Positions 60,795 to 64,000 of a DNA stretch of 64,000 nt are shown piece after piece. The translations under genes and the position numbers were made by a program. A model generated the notes under the pieces. That model saw nothing but the letters and a program-made list of their open reading frames with translations, was not told where the DNA came from and did not search any database. Position 1 is the stretch's first letter. Each line of letters opens with the position of its first letter. The stretch comes from Bacillota bacterium (GTDB lineage: Bacteria; Bacillota; Clostridia; Lachnospirales; Lachnospiraceae): the NCBI GenBank assembly GCA_023393095.1, contig JAEWMT010000113.1, positions 1 to 64,000 of the forward strand. Direction: 5' to 3'.

Positions 60795-63095
60795 TTATTG
60801 ACCGGCCCCATTACCTACAGTACCGCTTTTATTATTGCCCGGTAGCTTTGTTTTACTAGGGGTATTCGTAGAATCCCGGCTCTCAGTTCCATTATTAGAA
60901 CCCGTATTATTCGAGGAGCCATCATCTGTATTCGTATTGCCTGAACCATCCTGAACCTCCGGTGTTGGGGTTGGGGTTGCTATCTGAGAACCACCATCAT
61001 CCGCAGGTATTCCATCGTCCGGATTCTCTATTACAGGTGTCGGGGTTGGTGTCGGGGTTGGAGTAAGCGTAAGCTGTGCTTCCTCCTCTGTATTTCTCCA
61101 CTTATAAAATACAAACTTTTTAGTCATGGATGAGGAATGAATCTCATCCATAAAGTTGTGCCATATTCTACCCGGATAGGTTGAACCCGCCAAATTATTT
61201 ACTGTCTTCGGGATATCATATCCAACCCATACACTTGTTGTATAATATGGAGTATAGCCGACAAACCAGCCATCCTTTGTACTATTTGTCGTACCAGTTT
61301 TTCCGGCACTGACCGTATATCTTAGTCCAAGACCCTTGGCAGTTCCCTGCTTAATGACTCCGGTTAAGGTCTCCGTCATGATCTTTGTAGCTTTGGTTTC
61401 ATATACTTCTTTTGAATCATTTGATTCACCAACAATTTCTTTACCTTCAGAATCCATAATCTTAATAATACAGGTTGGCTCTCTGTAATATCCGTTATTC
61501 TCCAGTGTTGCATATCCCGATGCCATCTCCAGCGGGCTGGCTCCCTCTGTCAAACCCCCAAGTGCTGCAGCAAGTGTATAATCTCTATCCGATAGCTTTG
61601 AAAAATTCATATTCTGCAGATAGGATAAACCAACCTTTGGTGTAAGCTCCTTAAAAAGTCCCCAAGCTACTGTATTAATAGATTTTTCAACAGCCGTCTT
61701 TATCTGAATCTTACCCAGGTACCTATTATTGGAATTCTTAGGGCCATCCTTTGAATATTTATCCTCCACATAGCTTGAAGGTGTATAATCCCTCTCGAAG
61801 GAAGGAGTATATACTATCAGAGGTTTAATCGTACTTCCGGGCTGGCGAAAGCTTTGATATGCACGATTTAAGGTATAGTTTCCCAGATCCTGCTTACGAC
61901 CACCTACGATTGCAGCAACCCTACCGGTATCATTATCAATACAGACAGCAGCACCCTGCATTTTATATACTCCCGATTTATTCTTTTCCTTAAATATCTT
62001 TAATGTATCATCAACGGATTCCTGTAAAAGCTTCACCTTATCCATGTCGATAGAGGTATAGATACGGTATCCGTGAATATATAAATCCTTTTGAATACTA
62101 TTATATAACTCATCATATTCATCTTCGTAGGCTTTTTGTTCTTTTGCACTGTCAAATTCATTTTTAAATTCAAAGCCCTGCTGTTTCATAAGTGCTCTGA
62201 CCGCACAATAACGGGTAAAGGATAACACATAATCTGACTTAGACGTCTTTACCTTTGCCAATTCGATTGTTTCAGATATAGCATTATTGTAATCTGATTC
62301 AGAGATCTTTCCATTCTCATACATCTGCTTCAATATACGATCTCTTCGCTTTAATGTATTCTCCATTTTCGTCAACGGATCATACAAAGTCGGATTATTC
62401 GGTATTGCACATAGAAAAGCAATTTGAGAAAGGCTCAGGTCATTCACCCCTTTGCCAAAATAAGCCTGTGACGCAGCCTGAATTCCATAATGCCCGTTAG
62501 AAAAGTTTATTGCATTTAAATAAAACTCCATGATCTTGTTTTTGCTATACTTCTTTTCCAACTCCTGAGCAAAGAAAATCTCTTTAATTTTTCTGGTATA
62601 GGTCACATCCATTGTTAGAAATATATTTCTTGCCAGCTGCTGTGTAATCGTACTTGCGCCCTGTGTAATATGGCCCTTATGCTGTATCAGTGTCATTGCA
62701 GCCCTAACATTTGCCCAATAATCTACACCGTCATGCTCAAAAAACTTTCTGTCCTCTGTCACTATCATTGCATCGATTGCAGCCGCCGGGATATCATTAT
62801 ATTCAATATAATAGACATCCTTTTCCGCTTTTAGTGTGGATATCAGATTACCTTCAGAATCATAGATTAGGCTAGTCTGTGAGGATTTAAAGGTTTCCTC
62901 GGTTGATGCACCAACTACCTGTTTTGCTTCTGCCTGCATCTGAAGTATCGTCTTGCCATACCTAAGATAGAAATATAAAATAACACCTAGAATCAGAAGT
63001 AAGCTAAGTAAAGTTATCACCTGAAAGCTTATCTTAATTCTGTGTCCAATTTTACTTCTTCCTTTCTTATGTTTATTTTTTTTCTTTTCACTCAT
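60795..63095 (-). CDS. Class A penicillin-binding protein (glycosyltransferase/transpeptidase)
   Basis: A 766-residue PBP1A-type enzyme. A single membrane anchor spans ~25-45. The GT51 domain has EDRKFFEHDGVDYWANVRA (about 112) and GASTITQQLARNIFL. The transpeptidase has SxxK in RQPGSTIKPLIV (about 415), SxN in KSINTVAW and KTG in SAGKTGTTNS (about 600). The last ~110 residues are a flexible Thr-Pro, Gly, Asn and Ser-rich tail with a run of TP repeats. ATG at 63095 was chosen because GGGGGCTTGATT precedes it. It builds peptidoglycan outside the membrane. Confidence 0.94.
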   Translation of the reverse strand: MSEKKKNKHKKGRSKIGHRIKISFQVITLLSLLLILGVILYFYLRYGKTILQMQAEAKQVVGASTEETFKSSQTSLIYDSEGNLISTLKAEKDVYYIEYNDIPAAAIDAMIVTEDRKFFEHDGVDYWANVRAAMTLIQHKGHITQGASTITQQLARNIFLTMDVTYTRKIKEIFFAQELEKKYSKNKIMEFYLNAINFSNGHYGIQAASQAYFGKGVNDLSLSQIAFLCAIPNNPTLYDPLTKMENTLKRRDRILKQMYENGKISESDYNNAISETIELAKVKTSKSDYVLSFTRYCAVRALMKQQGFEFKNEFDSAKEQKAYEDEYDELYNSIQKDLYIHGYRIYTSIDMDKVKLLQESVDDTLKIFKEKNKSGVYKMQGAAVCIDNDTGRVAAIVGGRKQDLGNYTLNRAYQSFRQPGSTIKPLIVYTPSFERDYTPSSYVEDKYSKDGPKNSNNRYLGKIQIKTAVEKSINTVAWGLFKELTPKVGLSYLQNMNFSKLSDRDYTLAAALGGLTEGASPLEMASGYATLENNGYYREPTCIIKIMDSEGKEIVGESNDSKEVYETKATKIMTETLTGVIKQGTAKGLGLRYTVSAGKTGTTNSTKDGWFVGYTPYYTTSVWVGYDIPKTVNNLAGSTYPGRIWHNFMDEIHSSSMTKKFVFYKWRNTEEEAQLTLTPTPTPTPTPVIENPDDGIPADDGGSQIATPTPTPEVQDGSGNTNTDDGSSNNTGSNNGTESRDSTNTPSKTKLPGNNKSGTVGNGAGQ

Positions 63096-63334
63096 AATCA
63101 AGCCCCCATTATTGTAGGTTCAGTATTTAACTTTTCAAAGAAAATAGCTGATAATATAATAAGTAATAATATTAGTGATAGAACCTATGAAATGTACATA
63201 AGTTTACCACTCATTTATAGTAATAACAATAGTTTTAATTAACTGGAACTTTATAGTTCTAATACTAATTGGTTTGGGCGTCATAAGTCACCTCTTTACA
63301 TAAATCTGATTATGACACACTGCATAGCTTGTGT

Positions 63335-64000
63335 TTACTTGCAGGAAAGGTCTATGCTGTGATACGACTGGCCAAGCTCCTCCAAGATCTTCTGTTCTCT
63401 ACCATGACAGGTAAATAGGATTACCTGTTTTCTATCAGAAAGCTTCTGTAAGGCTGTTTTTACTCTCACCTCATCATATAAGGCAAAGCTGTCATCGAGT
63501 AATAGCGGAACCTCATCCTTGCCAAGAAGTAGATCAGCCACCGCCAATCTTAGTGCAAAATATACTTGGTCGATGGTACCCGCACTCAACCGATCCAAGA
63601 TTACATAATTACCATTCCAACCAACCTTGACCTCAAGCTTCTCATCCACCTTAAGATCGGTATATTTCATCCCCGTAACCTCACCGATTACCTCCGAAAC
63701 TGCCATATTAAGCTGTTGACCGAAGCTGTCATGAATATCTGTTGATAATTCCTGAATGGAAGCAAGTGCCAGCTTTATCGATTCCAGTTCAACAGCATTT
63801 TCCTTCTGCTTTTGCTCCAGTTCACTGTATCTTTCTTTATTTTTTAAGAGCGCTGCTTCATTGCCTTCCAATCTGCCAATCTCCCAGCGAAGCTTTTCTA
63901 TGTTAAGCTTTACCTCTTGTTGCTGTTTATTTATTTCTGCCAGCCTACCTTCGGTTTCCTGTTTTCTTTCCGTAATTTTCTCCTGAAGCTTATGCATCGT
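63335..64000 (-). CDS. SbcC/YhaN-like ATPase, C-terminal part only
   Basis: 221 codons of a larger protein that continues beyond the right edge. The first ~85 residues are coiled coil (KITERKQETEGRLAEINKQQ). The second half is the ABC-type head: DRLSAGTIDQVYFALRLAVADLL is the signature motif, LLLDDSFALYDEVR is Walker B/D-loop, and VILFTCHGREQKIL follows. It resembles the C-terminus of YhaN/SbcC-type DNA-repair ATPases, which normally pair with an MRE11-like nuclease (YhaM/YhaO, SbcD) encoded nearby. Partner not visible here. Confidence 0.82.
   Translation of the reverse strand, partial: TMHKLQEKITERKQETEGRLAEINKQQQEVKLNIEKLRWEIGRLEGNEAALLKNKERYSELEQKQKENAVELESIKLALASIQELSTDIHDSFGQQLNMAVSEVIGEVTGMKYTDLKVDEKLEVKVGWNGNYVILDRLSAGTIDQVYFALRLAVADLLLGKDEVPLLLDDSFALYDEVRVKTALQKLSDRKQVILFTCHGREQKILEELGQSYHSIDLSCK

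Noticed and set aside
61010..61070. Thr-Pro codon repeats as a CRISPR-like or regulatory repeat
   Set aside because: They are in frame within the penicillin-binding protein tail and encode a normal flexible linker.

Overview
The window looks like a chromosomal segment of an anaerobic, low-GC Firmicute of the Lachnospiraceae / Clostridium cluster XIVa type. Evidence: AT-rich intergenic DNA, strong AGGAGG-type ribosome sites, spoVG, a DnaD/DnaI-type primosome pair, hydroxylamine reductase (hcp), a split CoaB/CoaC pair, and the pth-mfd-spoVG-prs neighbourhood known from Bacillus/Clostridium origin-proximal DNA. No rRNA, CRISPR array or complete prophage is visible.

Layout. (1) 1-14.7 kb: a deoxyhexose (probably L-rhamnose) locus. 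A leftward operon runs cupin > old-yellow-enzyme reductase > aldo/keto reductase > L-rhamnose isomerase > an ASRT-family small-molecule-binding protein > a ribose-type ABC importer (lipoprotein, ATPase, two permeases) > an MFS transporter cut by the window edge. Diverging from it are a LacI-type regulator, an RpiB/LacAB-type isomerase and a chemoreceptor. No rhamnulokinase or rhamnulose-phosphate aldolase is present here, so the route after the isomerase is unexplained. (2) 14.9-20 kb: two overlapping nucleotidyltransferase genes next to tRNA-Leu(AAG), with terminator-like repeats on both sides and a 15-bp tRNA 3'-end remnant; then a FAD/Rieske oxidoreductase, tRNA-Asn and tRNA-Leu(CAG). (3) 20-25 kb: two unknown proteins, a catalytically dead GGDEF protein and a cytosolic sugar-sensor/GGDEF fusion. 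(4) 25-29 kb: a nitrosative-stress module made of a Crp/Fnr regulator, a perfect 16-bp palindrome, hcp, an unknown gene and a hemerythrin-like protein. (5) 29.6-34.2 kb: an orphan DNA methyltransferase, a Cache-domain chemoreceptor, and dinB with a LexA-type SOS box.

(6) 34.2-42 kb: an AT-rich accessory region. It holds an IS110-family element whose left end can fold into two stem-loops with large internal loops, as expected of a bridge RNA. It also holds orphan genes (immunity-like, lipoprotein, stalk-domain, DUF4274-like) and two families of short repeats. (7) 42-54.7 kb: mostly leftward housekeeping genes (transglutaminase-like, P1 peptidase, coaC, coaB, SRAP, parvulin lipoprotein, mfd, pth, DUF4003, spoVG). 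A ~200-bp palindromic repeat sits at 45.8 kb, with a truncated second copy at 54.3 kb. (8) 55-64 kb: murC, a cluster of DnaA boxes, dnaD-like, dnaI-like, a divergent long prs, a class A penicillin-binding protein and the C-terminus of an SbcC/YhaN-like ATPase.

The strongest leads for undescribed biology are the rhamnose-type operon with its ASRT sensor and FMN reductase, the candidate bridge RNA with guide-matching sequences nearby, and the DnaA-box array between murC and dnaD. Function names come from recognised motifs and family memory; no database search was run.
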